A stretch of DNA of 35,267 nucleotides from positions 1 to 35,267 of the forward strand of contig JAQVVK010000001.1 in NCBI GenBank assembly GCA_028698975.1, read 5' to 3'. This document shows, in pieces, positions 15,883 to 24,411 of this stretch. The notes beneath the pieces were generated by a model. That model did not search any database. It saw only the letters and a program-made list of their open reading frames with translations, and was not told the DNA's origin. Within the stretch, counting starts at the first letter, position 1; each line of letters starts with the position of its first letter. The position numbers and the translations under genes were made by a program. The stretch is from Victivallaceae bacterium (GTDB lineage Bacteria > Verrucomicrobiota > Lentisphaeria > Victivallales > Victivallaceae).

Positions 15883-16683
15883 ATGTTGTCTGTTGGTATG
15901 TTTTTTCCGATGCGCATTGTCGCTGCTTCGCCCGGAGTTTATTATGCTTTTGAAAACAGCGATATGCTGGGCAAGGGCATCGTGGTGCTGCTGCTCATCG
16001 GGTCGGTGTTTACCTGGACGGTCATGATCGACAAAGCTCTGGCTCTTTACCGGGCGAAAGTTTGTTCGGACCGGTTCCTGAACCGGTTCCGCTCGGTGCA
16101 AAACAATATCGCGTCGCCCGGTCTGGTGCGCGACGCCGCGCAGGATCCGGGGCCGGTGGCCCGGGTTTATTGCGGCGGCGTCGAGCGGCTTCTGGAATTT
16201 TATGAAAACGACGCGCTAAACCGGCAATATTCGGCGACCGCGCCCGGCAACCGGCCGGTGAAGCTCTCCGACGCCCAGTACAACGCGGTGGAAGCGGTGC
16301 TGGAGCGCGAAGTTTCTGGGCAGATCCAGGAGTTGGAGACCCGTATCGGGCTTTTGGCCACGCTGGTAAGTGTAAGTCCTTTCTGCGGATTGTTCGGTAC
16401 GGTGTGGGGCGTGATGCTGGCCTTTTGCGGTATTGCGGCGGCGGGCAAGAGCGATTTTGCCGCGCTGGCTCCCGGTGTGGCGGGCGCGCTTCTTACCACG
16501 GTGGCCGGTCTGATCGTGGCGATACCGTCGCTGGTGGGTTACAACCTTCTCACATCGACGATCCGCAACCTGACCATATCGATGGACAACTTCACCGAGG
16601 AATTCATGGTGCGGGTAAAACTTGAGCAGCTGGCCATCGATCAGGCGGCCAAAAGCGCGGCTGACGGAGAACCGCTCAAATGA
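15883..16683 (+). CDS. TolQ/ExbB/MotA-family proton channel subunit
   Basis: This 266-residue inner-membrane protein has three hydrophobic helices, about 28-48, 152-180 and 190-215. A cytoplasmic region lies between the first two, as in TolQ and ExbB. The conserved core is visible as LLATLVSVSPFCGLFGTVWGV, PGVAGALLTTVAGLIVAIPS and VGYNLL. With the TolR-like protein it should form a proton-driven stator that energises the periplasmic TonB/TolA-like partner. A GGAG site is 8 bases before the ATG. Upstream I see only a weak -35/-10 candidate (TTGTAG 15817, TATATT 15839). The gene overlaps the next one by 4 bases (ATGA). Tol and Exb types cannot be separated on this evidence. Confidence 0.9.
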   Translation: MLSVGMFFPMRIVAASPGVYYAFENSDMLGKGIVVLLLIGSVFTWTVMIDKALALYRAKVCSDRFLNRFRSVQNNIASPGLVRDAAQDPGPVARVYCGGVERLLEFYENDALNRQYSATAPGNRPVKLSDAQYNAVEAVLEREVSGQIQELETRIGLLATLVSVSPFCGLFGTVWGVMLAFCGIAAAGKSDFAALAPGVAGALLTTVAGLIVAIPSLVGYNLLTSTIRNLTISMDNFTEEFMVRVKLEQLAIDQAAKSAADGEPLK

Positions 16684-17096
16684 GGAGCCGCAGACGTCCG
16701 CGGTCGCAGATGGCCGCGATCGACCAGATCAACGTGACGCCGCTTCTCGACCTCACGTTTCTCTTGTTGATCGTATTTATGCTGACCATGCCGCTCATGG
16801 AGTACGGCACCAACGTGAAACCGCCGGAAATGAACAGCGACTCGCTGCCCGACGAGGACGAGGTCAAGGCGGTCAATCTGACCCGTGACGGCACCGTCGA
16901 GTTTGACGGCCGCGCGGTCACGCTCGACGAACTTGCCGTCGAACTCCGGCGGCTAAAAGCCGAGGAGCCTAAAACCGCGCTGCTTTTGCGCGCCGACGGC
17001 GAACAGCGTTATGTCGAAGTAATCAATCTGATGTCGGCGATCCGCGGCTGTGGTTTTGACGATGTCACGCTGGTCACCCGGGCGGAGGGCAAGTAA
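16680..17096 (+). CDS. TolR/ExbD-family proton channel subunit
   Basis: This 138-residue protein has a basic N-terminus, a single membrane helix and a periplasmic domain. The essential protonatable aspartate of the family is D24 in INVTPLLDLTFLLLIVFML. The periplasmic part (DGTVEFDGRAVTLDEL ... LLRADGEQRYVEVINLMSAIRGCGFDDVTLVT) is the standard ExbD/TolR fold. It works as a dimer inside the TolQ/ExbB pentamer to turn proton flow into mechanical force. It is coupled to the upstream gene by a 4-base overlap and followed 3 bases later by the TonB/TolA-like gene. Confidence 0.92.
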   Translation: MRSRRRPRSQMAAIDQINVTPLLDLTFLLLIVFMLTMPLMEYGTNVKPPEMNSDSLPDEDEVKAVNLTRDGTVEFDGRAVTLDELAVELRRLKAEEPKTALLLRADGEQRYVEVINLMSAIRGCGFDDVTLVTRAEGK

Positions 17097-17099
17097 GCG

Positions 17100-18026
17100 A
17101 TGACCCCGCCTGTGCCGCAACGATTTGCCAAGACCGCGCCCCGCGCCGACGGCGGCCCGGCCCGCCGCCGCCGTATTTGGTGCGCGGTGCTGATAATTCA
17201 TGTCGCGATATTGATCGGGCCGTTGTTTCTGGTCGGATTGCTCGACTACTTCAAGCCGCGCAAAGAGAATATGTTTCGGGTCAAGATCGGCGGGCGCGAG
17301 CTGTCGCACGATTATATTGTGGGGCAGCCGATGCGTACCCGGCCGACGGCGGACGCCAAAGCGGGCACCGACCGGCCGACGGAGCCCGCGCCTCCGCCCG
17401 CGCCCAAACCGGTTGAGCCTAAAGTCGATGAGGCGGCGGTAAAACGGGCGGCCGAAAAAGTCGCGGTGGAAAAGCGTCTTGCCGAGAAAAAGCGTCTTGC
17501 CGAGAAGAAACTTCAGGAAAAACGCATCGCCGATAAAAAACGTCTTGCCGAAAAACAGCGCAAAGAGCGCGAAGCCAAGCGTCAGGCCGAGGCCAAACGG
17601 CAGGCGGAAGCCAAGCGTCAGGCTGCCGAAAACGAGCGTTTGCGGCAGGCGGTTTACAACCCCAACCGCAACGTGCCGATCGGCCCCCGCAATCAGGGGC
17701 AGGAGTACGGCAAGCCCGACAACCGCACTCCCGGCGGCGGAGCCAACGAGCGGCTTGAAGATTACGCCAGCAAACTTTTGGCTCCATTCATCAAGAGCCG
17801 GTGGACTCAGCCGGAGGGTGTCTTTTTGCGCGGATCGCGCCCGTCGGTTGGGATCGAGCTTGACATAGCCTCCGACGGCAACGTGATAAGTGCCAAGCTG
17901 GTACGCCCGTGCGGGGTGGCGGCAATGGATGGGTCGGTAAAAAGACTGCTGGAAAATCTCACCACCGTGCCGACGCCGCCGGGTGGCCGGGTGTCGCTTG
18001 AATTTGAATTGGCGGTTGACGACTGA
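17100..18026 (+). CDS. TonB/TolA-like periplasm-spanning energy transducer
   Basis: This 308-residue protein has a positively charged N-terminus, one membrane helix (about 27-49), a proline-rich stretch (EPAPPPAPKPVEPK, about 95-108), a Lys/Ala/Glu/Arg-rich helix (about 108-184), and a C-terminal domain (about 215-308) of TonB_C/TolA type ending VPTPPGGRVSLEFELAVDD. The long charged helix is more TolA-like and the Pro-rich start more TonB-like. Three exact EAKRQA units sit inside the helix. It should span the periplasm and pass force from the TolQ/TolR-like motor to outer-membrane partners. No tolB or pal follows; instead a debranching enzyme starts 32 bases later. Confidence 0.83.
   Translation: MTPPVPQRFAKTAPRADGGPARRRRIWCAVLIIHVAILIGPLFLVGLLDYFKPRKENMFRVKIGGRELSHDYIVGQPMRTRPTADAKAGTDRPTEPAPPPAPKPVEPKVDEAAVKRAAEKVAVEKRLAEKKRLAEKKLQEKRIADKKRLAEKQRKEREAKRQAEAKRQAEAKRQAAENERLRQAVYNPNRNVPIGPRNQGQEYGKPDNRTPGGGANERLEDYASKLLAPFIKSRWTQPEGVFLRGSRPSVGIELDIASDGNVISAKLVRPCGVAAMDGSVKRLLENLTTVPTPPGGRVSLEFELAVDD
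17571..17624 (+). repeat. Three 18-base tandem repeats inside the TonB/TolA-like gene
   Basis: Three consecutive 18-base units (17571-17588, 17589-17606, 17607-17624) each encode EAKRQA in the charged helix. They differ only at synonymous third positions. Unit number could change by slippage and alter the length of the periplasmic rod. Confidence 0.8.
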
Positions 18027-18058
18027 ACATGACGCCGCCGTATTGGGGACAATGACTT

Positions 18059-21000
18059 ATGCGTCAGATGATTTTACCGGACTGCGCCATTTTTTACGCC
18101 GGAGACGCGGTGACATTTCGCGTTGAGGGTTTTGACCCGGTCTGGGGCCGGCCGGTCGTGCGCACCAACATCGGCCGCGCCGCGGTGCGGCGTGACGAAC
18201 TCATCGCCCGCACCCGCGAAGACAAGGCGATTTCCGGCCTTGACTGGCATGACATCGAGCTGGCGGCCTGCGGCGGCGGAGCCGCCGAAATCACGCTGGC
18301 ATTGGTCGAACCCGGTGACTTCGAGGCCAAGTGCTGCGTGGTGCCGTTCGGCGCGGGTCAGGTGCTGTGGGCCGACGGCGATAACATACATCTGAAAGTG
18401 GAACCGGCTTCGACGGTCGGCGGCAACTCGATGTATTCGGCCTTTGTGCGGCAGTTTCGACCCGGCATGGAGGCAACTTCGTCGGCCGCTCCGGCTTGCG
18501 ATCTCGACCGGCTCGACCGCGACGGATATACGGTTATACCGCCATCCGGCACGTTTCGGAAACTTGCGGCGAAGCTCGACCACATCATGGGCGACCTCGG
18601 CTGCCGCATTGTCCAACTTTTGCCGGTGCATCCGACGCCGACGTCTTTCGGGCGCATGGGGCGTTACGGCAGTCCGTTTGCGGCGACCGACTATTTTGCG
18701 GTGGATCCGGCTCTGGCCGACTTTGACCCGACCGCGACGCCGATGGAGCAGTTTAAAGAACTGGTCGACGCCGTACATGCCCACAACGGACGCATATTTA
18801 TGGATATACCGGTCAACCACACCGGGTGGGCGTCGAAACTGCAATCGGAGCACCCCGACTATTTTGTGCGCTCCGCCGACGGCAAATTTGAAAGCCCCGG
18901 CGCGTGGGGCGTGGTCTGGGCCGATCTCTGCAAACTCAATTACCGCGACGGCCGGGTGCACGAACTTATGGCGCAGGTGTTTCGTTTCTGGTGCCGGCGC
19001 GGAGTGGACGGCTTTCGCTGCGACGCCGGGTACATGCTGCCGGCCGAGGCTTGGAGTTACATCACCGCGGCGGTGCGTACCGAGTACCCGGACACCGTGT
19101 TTTTGCTGGAGGGGCTGGGCGGACTGATCTCGGTGCAGGAGGAGTTGTTGACGCGGCGCGGACTTGACTGGGGGTATTCGGAACTGTTTCAAAATTACAC
19201 CCGCGACCAGATAACCGCCTATCTGCCCTATGCGGTCGGGTGTTCGTGCCGCTGCGGCACGCTGGTCAACTTCGCCGAAACCCATGACAACAACCGGCTG
19301 GCCGCCACGTCGCGGGTCTACGCGAAACTGCGGTTTGCGGTGGCCGCGCTGACCGCCGGCAACGGCGCGTTCGGATTTGCCAACGGCGCGGAATTTTTTG
19401 CGACCGAGAAGATCGACGTGCACGGCTGCGGCGCACTCAACTGGGGGGCGTCGCCCAATCTGGTCGATTTTGCCGCCCGCCTCAACCGGGTGCTTGCCAC
19501 CCACCCCGCGTTTGGCCGCGGCAGCCGCATCGAACCGGTGCAGAACGGCCCCGGAAACGTGCTGGCGGTGCGTCGCACTCCGGCGGCGGATGAGGCGGCG
19601 GGGCGCATTGTGCTTGCCCTGTTTAACCTTGACTGCGACAACGCCGGGGAAATATGCTGGCCAACTTTCATCACCCCGGATCGCGGATTTGACCTTTTAA
19701 GCGGGGGAAGCGCGTCATTTGAGCGTGACGGCGAAAATTACAAACTCCGGATCGAACCCGGCGGCAGCCGTTGTTTCGTCTTTGACGACTGGCGTTTGCC
19801 GGAAGAAAAACGGTTCGCCGAGGCCGCAACCGTATTGCGCCAACGCGCCGACGCCATGGCCCGCCGGTCGGCGGTGAAGTTCTGCGGCGTCGCCGCCGCC
19901 GGAGCGTTGAAGCGGCCGGGCGCGGAGTTTCTCGCCGCACCGGAGAAGTTCATCGAGAAGATTTCCGGCGCGGCCCCGGCCCCGCTTGCCCATTGGCGCA
20001 CCGGACGCGACGAGCGGCGCGAAGTCATGCTTGCTCCGGGCGATGTTTTGCTGATCGAAAGCCGGTCCCGGTTTCATGCCGAGCTGCGGCTTGACGACCG
20101 CGCCATCGATGCGGCGACGAGCCTTGCCGACGACGGTGGCCGCCACGTCGCGCTTTTGCTGCCGCCCGAAAACGAGGGCGGGCGGGAGCGGCGGCTCCGG
20201 CTCACCGTGGCGATTTACGACCGTGACGGCTCCACCCGGCGCACGAGGGGCGAGATCGTGCAACTGGCGGCCGGCGGTCGCCGCCGCATTGCGCTTAACA
20301 GTTCGTCAAGACAGGTGCAGGACGGTCATCTGCATGTATTTACCGCCAACAACCGGGGCGGTTATGCTTTTTTTCCGGCGGCATGGGGTACGATTTCAAG
20401 CAAATACCATGCGATACTGGCCGCCAATGCCAGTGCCGACTACCCGACCGACCGGTATAACATGTTTACCCGCTGCCGGTCGTGGATAACCGTAAAAGGG
20501 TACTCCCAGGAGATCGAGCTGGATTCACTGGTGAGTTTTCACTCCGGCGGCGACAACCGCGCCCGCTGGGAATATCTGTCGCCCGCCGGTCAGGGCTGCC
20601 GGGTGCCGCTGGAGATCGACTTCGCCGGTGCGCTCGACGCCAATCAGATCAGGATCCGTTTTCACCGCCGGTTGTCGGAGGGCGCGCCGGGGTTGCTCGA
20701 AGATGCTTCGCCGATCCGCATTGTGCTGCGCCCCGATGTTGAAGACCGGGTCAATCACGAAGTGACCAAGGCGTTTCGCGGCGAGGAGGGGCGTTTCCGG
20801 TCGGCGGTACAAGCTTACGGCGACGGTTTCGACTTCGCGCCCGATGTGCGCAAGCTGTCGCTGCGGGTGCCGGGCGGCCGGTTTGTGCGCGAGGACGAGT
20901 GGCACTACATGGTCGATCTGCCCGACGAGCGTTATTACGGGATGGAGGACAAGACCGATCTTTTCAGCCCCGGATATTTTGAATTTATACTTAAAGGCGG

Positions 21001-22276
21001 CGAAACTTGCACGCTTGAGGCGTCGGTGTCGCTGCCGGGATTTGATCCAGCCCAAGTCTCGTGGCCGGTCGACGGGGATTATCCGGCCGACGTCGCGCCG
21101 CACGACCTCTTTAATGAATCCATGCGCCGCTATGTGGTCAAACGCGACGAATTCAGTACGGTGATCGCCGGATATCCGTGGTTTCTCGACTGGGGTCGCG
21201 ATACCTTGATCGTATTGCGCGGACTGGTGACCGGAGGTTTCCGCGCCGAAACCGCGGCGGTAATCCGCCAGTTTGCCTCGTTTGAGCGCAACGGCACCAT
21301 CCCCAATATGATCCGCGGCAAGGACGACCGCAACCGCGACACCAGCGACGCCCCGCTTTATCTGGCGGTGGCGGCCCGCGATTATGTCAGGGCGGCAAGA
21401 TCGGAAAAACTGCTTGACGCCGATTGCGGCGGCCGATCGCTGCGGCAGGTCATCACTTCGATCCTCGACAATTATTGGTCGGGTACGCCCAACGGGATTG
21501 CGGCGGATCAGGAGTCCGGACTGGTTTTCAGCCCGTCGCATTTTACTTGGATGGACACCAACTTCCCGGCCGGCACTCCCCGCGAGGGTTACCCGGTCGA
21601 AATACAGGCTCTCTGGTACGCCGCGCTGGAATTCGCCTCCGGCTGGGAGCCGCGCTTCGGCAAGATCGCCAAACTGGTGCGCGACACGATTTCGCGCCGC
21701 TTTTTCGGCTCCGGCAACGGTTGCGCCGCCGACTGCCTCCACGCATCACGCGGAGTGCCCGCCGCGCAGGCGGTCGCCGACGATCACATTCGCCCGAATC
21801 AGCTCTTGCTTATAACCCTTGGCGCGGTGACCGACCGTGCCGGTCAACTGGCCATATTGAACGGCTGTGAGGAGTTGCTTGCTCCGGGGTGCATCCGCAC
21901 CCTGGCCGACCGCCCGGTGGATTATATGCTGCCGATCGACCTCAACGGCCGGCGGCTTAACGACCCGGCGCACCCTTATTGGGGGCATTACCGCGGGCCG
22001 GAGGATACGTCGCGCAAACCCGCCTATCACAACGGCACGGCCTGGTGCTGGCCGTTTCCGGCCTATTGCGAGGCGTTGTTGATGACCGGCGGAGCACCCC
22101 AGCGCGAACGCGCACTGGCGTTGCTGCTGTCGATGGCGCATTTCTTTGAATCGGGCGTACCCGGCCATGCGCCGGAGGTGGCCGACGGCGACGCTCCGCA
22201 CACGGCGGGCGGGTGTCTGGCGCAGGCGTGGAGTGTGTCGGAGTTCTTCCGGGTGCTCGCTTTGCTGAAAAAATAG
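18059..22276 (+). CDS. Bifunctional glycogen debranching enzyme-like protein (GH13 + GH133)
   Basis: This 1405-residue protein has two catalytic modules. Residues about 120-540 are a GH13 barrel: DIPVNHTG (region I, 249-256), the nucleophile D322 in GVDGFRCDAG, the acid/base E351 in FLLEGLGG, and D410 in ETHDNNR. Residues about 1030-1400 resemble the GH133 amylo-alpha-1,6-glucosidase domain: GYPWFLDWGRDTL, GTIPNMIRG, DAPLYLAVAARDY, FTWMDTNF and EGYPVEIQALW. About 540-1020 is beta-rich linker without motifs I recognise. GH13 transferase plus GH133 glucosidase in one chain is the layout of eukaryotic AGL/Gdb1; most bacteria use a single-site GlgX. It probably shortens and removes glycogen branches. 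No signal peptide is seen, so it should be cytoplasmic. A GGGGA site lies 9 bases before the ATG. Confidence 0.87.
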   Translation: MRQMILPDCAIFYAGDAVTFRVEGFDPVWGRPVVRTNIGRAAVRRDELIARTREDKAISGLDWHDIELAACGGGAAEITLALVEPGDFEAKCCVVPFGAGQVLWADGDNIHLKVEPASTVGGNSMYSAFVRQFRPGMEATSSAAPACDLDRLDRDGYTVIPPSGTFRKLAAKLDHIMGDLGCRIVQLLPVHPTPTSFGRMGRYGSPFAATDYFAVDPALADFDPTATPMEQFKELVDAVHAHNGRIFMDIPVNHTGWASKLQSEHPDYFVRSADGKFESPGAWGVVWADLCKLNYRDGRVHELMAQVFRFWCRRGVDGFRCDAGYMLPAEAWSYITAAVRTEYPDTVFLLEGLGGLISVQEELLTRRGLDWGYSELFQNYTRDQITAYLPYAVGCSCRCGTLVNFAETHDNNRLAATSRVYAKLRFAVAALTAGNGAFGFANGAEFFATEKIDVHGCGALNWGASPNLVDFAARLNRVLATHPAFGRGSRIEPVQNGPGNVLAVRRTPAADEAAGRIVLALFNLDCDNAGEICWPTFITPDRGFDLLSGGSASFERDGENYKLRIEPGGSRCFVFDDWRLPEEKRFAEAATVLRQRADAMARRSAVKFCGVAAAGALKRPGAEFLAAPEKFIEKISGAAPAPLAHWRTGRDERREVMLAPGDVLLIESRSRFHAELRLDDRAIDAATSLADDGGRHVALLLPPENEGGRERRLRLTVAIYDRDGSTRRTRGEIVQLAAGGRRRIALNSSSRQVQDGHLHVFTANNRGGYAFFPAAWGTISSKYHAILAANASADYPTDRYNMFTRCRSWITVKGYSQEIELDSLVSFHSGGDNRARWEYLSPAGQGCRVPLEIDFAGALDANQIRIRFHRRLSEGAPGLLEDASPIRIVLRPDVEDRVNHEVTKAFRGEEGRFRSAVQAYGDGFDFAPDVRKLSLRVPGGRFVREDEWHYMVDLPDERYYGMEDKTDLFSPGYFEFILKGGETCTLEASVSLPGFDPAQVSWPVDGDYPADVAPHDLFNESMRRYVVKRDEFSTVIAGYPWFLDWGRDTLIVLRGLVTGGFRAETAAVIRQFASFERNGTIPNMIRGKDDRNRDTSDAPLYLAVAARDYVRAARSEKLLDADCGGRSLRQVITSILDNYWSGTPNGIAADQESGLVFSPSHFTWMDTNFPAGTPREGYPVEIQALWYAALEFASGWEPRFGKIAKLVRDTISRRFFGSGNGCAADCLHASRGVPAAQAVADDHIRPNQLLLITLGAVTDRAGQLAILNGCEELLAPGCIRTLADRPVDYMLPIDLNGRRLNDPAHPYWGHYRGPEDTSRKPAYHNGTAWCWPFPAYCEALLMTGGAPQRERALALLLSMAHFFESGVPGHAPEVADGDAPHTAGGCLAQAWSVSEFFRVLALLKK

Positions 22277-22368
22277 TTCCGCCGCCGCAATAAAAATCAT
22301 TATTCTGCGTTAGATCGATATATATTGTATTTAGTCGGTTAAGATTTCTTTGAGGAGAGCACAACCAA

Positions 22369-23703
22369 ATGAAGAAGTTGTTTAAGCAACTGGCCGTACT
22401 GCTGGTCATCGTTGCGATCATTGCAGGCGCGCTGGCGGCGTGGAAATACTTTTTATCACCCCGGGCCGGCTATCGGCTGGTCACCGAAACCATCGGGCGC
22501 GGCGACCTCGCCGCCACGATCGGAGCCACCGGCACGGTCGAACCCGAGGAGCTGGTAAATGTGGGGGCGCAGGTCGGCGGCATGGTTACCGAGTTCGGGC
22601 ATGACGCTTCCGGCCGGGAGGTGGATTACGGTTCGCAGGTCAAGGCGGGCATGAAACTTGCCCAGATCGACGACTCGCTTTATCAGGTGGCTCTGCGCGA
22701 GGCGCAGGCGGAGAAACTTCAGGCCGCCGCCGCCGTGCAGAGTGCCGAGGCCGACATCAAACAGTCGGCGGCCAAACTTACGCTGGCGGAGAGCAACTGG
22801 AAACGCGCCGAGGATCTCTGGCCCAAAAAAGCGATCGCCCGCAATGAATACGACGCCTGTCTTTCCGACTTTGTAACATCCAAAGCGGCGGTGGCGGTAA
22901 GCGAGGCCATGCTGGCGACCGCCAAGGCCAAACTCGCTTCGGCCGAGGCGGCGGTGGATCGCGCCGAACGCAATCTCGGGTATTGTGTAATCAGTTCGCC
23001 GGTTGACGGGGTCATCATCGACCGGAGAGTAAGCATCGGGCAGACGGTCAATTCAAGCATGAGTGCGCCCAGTCTGTTTCTGATCGCCAAGGACTTGCGC
23101 CGCATGCAGGTCTGGGTCTCGGTAAACGAAGCCGACGTCGGCAGCATAAAGACCAATATGCCGGTGGTGTTCACCGTGGACACCTTTCCCGACCGCAAGT
23201 TCGTCGGCACGGTGCACAAGGTGCGGCTTAACGCCACCATGTCGCAGAATGTGGTGACGTTTGTGGTCGAAGTCGCCACCGACAACTCCGACGGCACGCT
23301 GCTGCCCTATCTTACCGCGACGGTGAAGTTCATTCGCGAACAGCGCAAAAATGTACTCACAGTGAGTAACGCCGCCTTGCGTTTCCTGCCCGACTCCGGC
23401 TTGGTCGGCCCCGCCGACCGCGAGATTTACTGCGAACTTCTGGCCGGCAAGATGCGTAGCGGCCGGGAACGGGTGGTCTGGGTCGATCAGGGCAATGGCG
23501 CGATCCGGGCCGAAAAACTTGAGATCGGCATCGGCGACGGCGTAAACAACGAAGTGCTTTCCGGCGGCTTGAACGAGGGTGACCTGGTGGTCACCGCCGC
23601 CGTGGCGGTCGAGGACGTTGACAAGGTTGAATCGGTCAAAGCCGACGCCGGAAGTCCGTTTCTGCCCAAAATGCCGCATCGCCGCTCCGCCAACAAAAAG
23701 TAG
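22369..23703 (+). CDS. MacA-like periplasmic adaptor (HlyD/RND membrane fusion family)
   Basis: This 444-residue protein is anchored by an N-terminal membrane helix (about 7-27). The barrel-lipoyl half (TIGATGTVEPEELVNVGAQVGGMV ends the first lipoyl strand set) is followed by an Ala-rich coiled-coil hairpin (about 105-205), the returning lipoyl half NLGYCVISSPVDGVIIDR (C207 or nearby), and a beta-barrel with membrane-proximal domain. It should link the MacB-like transporter to an outer-membrane TolC-type channel. A GAGGAG ribosome site precedes the ATG. The 92 bases upstream are AT-rich and probably hold the operon promoter, but I cannot fix its position. No TolC homologue is in the window. 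Confidence 0.88.
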   Translation: MKKLFKQLAVLLVIVAIIAGALAAWKYFLSPRAGYRLVTETIGRGDLAATIGATGTVEPEELVNVGAQVGGMVTEFGHDASGREVDYGSQVKAGMKLAQIDDSLYQVALREAQAEKLQAAAAVQSAEADIKQSAAKLTLAESNWKRAEDLWPKKAIARNEYDACLSDFVTSKAAVAVSEAMLATAKAKLASAEAAVDRAERNLGYCVISSPVDGVIIDRRVSIGQTVNSSMSAPSLFLIAKDLRRMQVWVSVNEADVGSIKTNMPVVFTVDTFPDRKFVGTVHKVRLNATMSQNVVTFVVEVATDNSDGTLLPYLTATVKFIREQRKNVLTVSNAALRFLPDSGLVGPADREIYCELLAGKMRSGRERVVWVDQGNGAIRAEKLEIGIGDGVNNEVLSGGLNEGDLVVTAAVAVEDVDKVESVKADAGSPFLPKMPHRRSANKK

Positions 23704-23712
23704 GTCGCCGAT

Positions 23713-24411
23713 ATGCTGATCGAGCTTAAAGACATTCGCAAGACCTATTTTCTCGGCGAGATCGACGTGCCGGTGTTGAAAGGGATTTCGCTCGGGATCG
23801 ACCGCGGGGAATATGTCGCGCTTATGGGAGCCTCCGGCTCCGGCAAGAGCACGCTCATGAATATCCTTGGCTGTCTCGACCGCCCCACCGGCGGCAGTTA
23901 TCTGCTTGACGGCGAGGAGGTCGGCGGAGCCGACAACGACCGCCGGGCCGAGGTGAGAAACAAGCTGATCGGGTTTGTGTTTCAGAACTTCAACCTTCTG
24001 CCCCGCACCAGCGCGCTCGACAACGTGATAATGCCTCTGGCCTACACGGCGGGCAAACTCTCCGGGCGCGAGTGCCGCCGCCGCGGCGTCGAAATGCTTG
24101 AGCGGGTCGGGCTGGCCGACCGCATGCACCATTACCCGTCGCAGCTTTCCGGCGGCCAGCAGCAGCGGGTGGCGATCGCCCGTGCGCTCATCAACCACCC
24201 GCCGGTGTTGTTTGCCGACGAGCCGACCGGCAACTTGGACTCGCACACCAGCGAGGAGGTCATGGAGATGTTTGGCAAGCTCAACGCCGAGGGGATCACG
24301 GTGATTTTGGTCACTCACGCGCTGGAAGTCGCGGAGCGGGCCGGTCGCATCATCCACATACACGACGGCCGCATTGTCACCGGCGCGTTTGAGCGCGGAG
24401 GTGACAAATGA
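23713..24411 (+). CDS. MacB/LolD-type ABC transporter ATPase
   Basis: This 232-residue nucleotide-binding protein has all ABC motifs: Walker A GASGSGKST (39-47), Q-loop Q91, signature LSGGQ (145-149) followed by QQR, Walker B VLFADE (E170) and the switch histidine in VTHALEVAERA. Its close fit to the MacB/LolD/FtsE group, and a MacB-type permease starting in a 4-base overlap, make it the motor of a MacAB-like mechanotransmission exporter. E. coli MacB carries this domain and the permease in one chain; here they are separate genes. Confidence 0.93.
   Translation: MLIELKDIRKTYFLGEIDVPVLKGISLGIDRGEYVALMGASGSGKSTLMNILGCLDRPTGGSYLLDGEEVGGADNDRRAEVRNKLIGFVFQNFNLLPRTSALDNVIMPLAYTAGKLSGRECRRRGVEMLERVGLADRMHHYPSQLSGGQQQRVAIARALINHPPVLFADEPTGNLDSHTSEEVMEMFGKLNAEGITVILVTHALEVAERAGRIIHIHDGRIVTGAFERGGDK

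Noticed and set aside
18074..19504. A 476-codon minus-strand frame inside the debranching enzyme gene
   Set aside because: It is antisense to the conserved GH13 catalytic region, which must be the coding strand.
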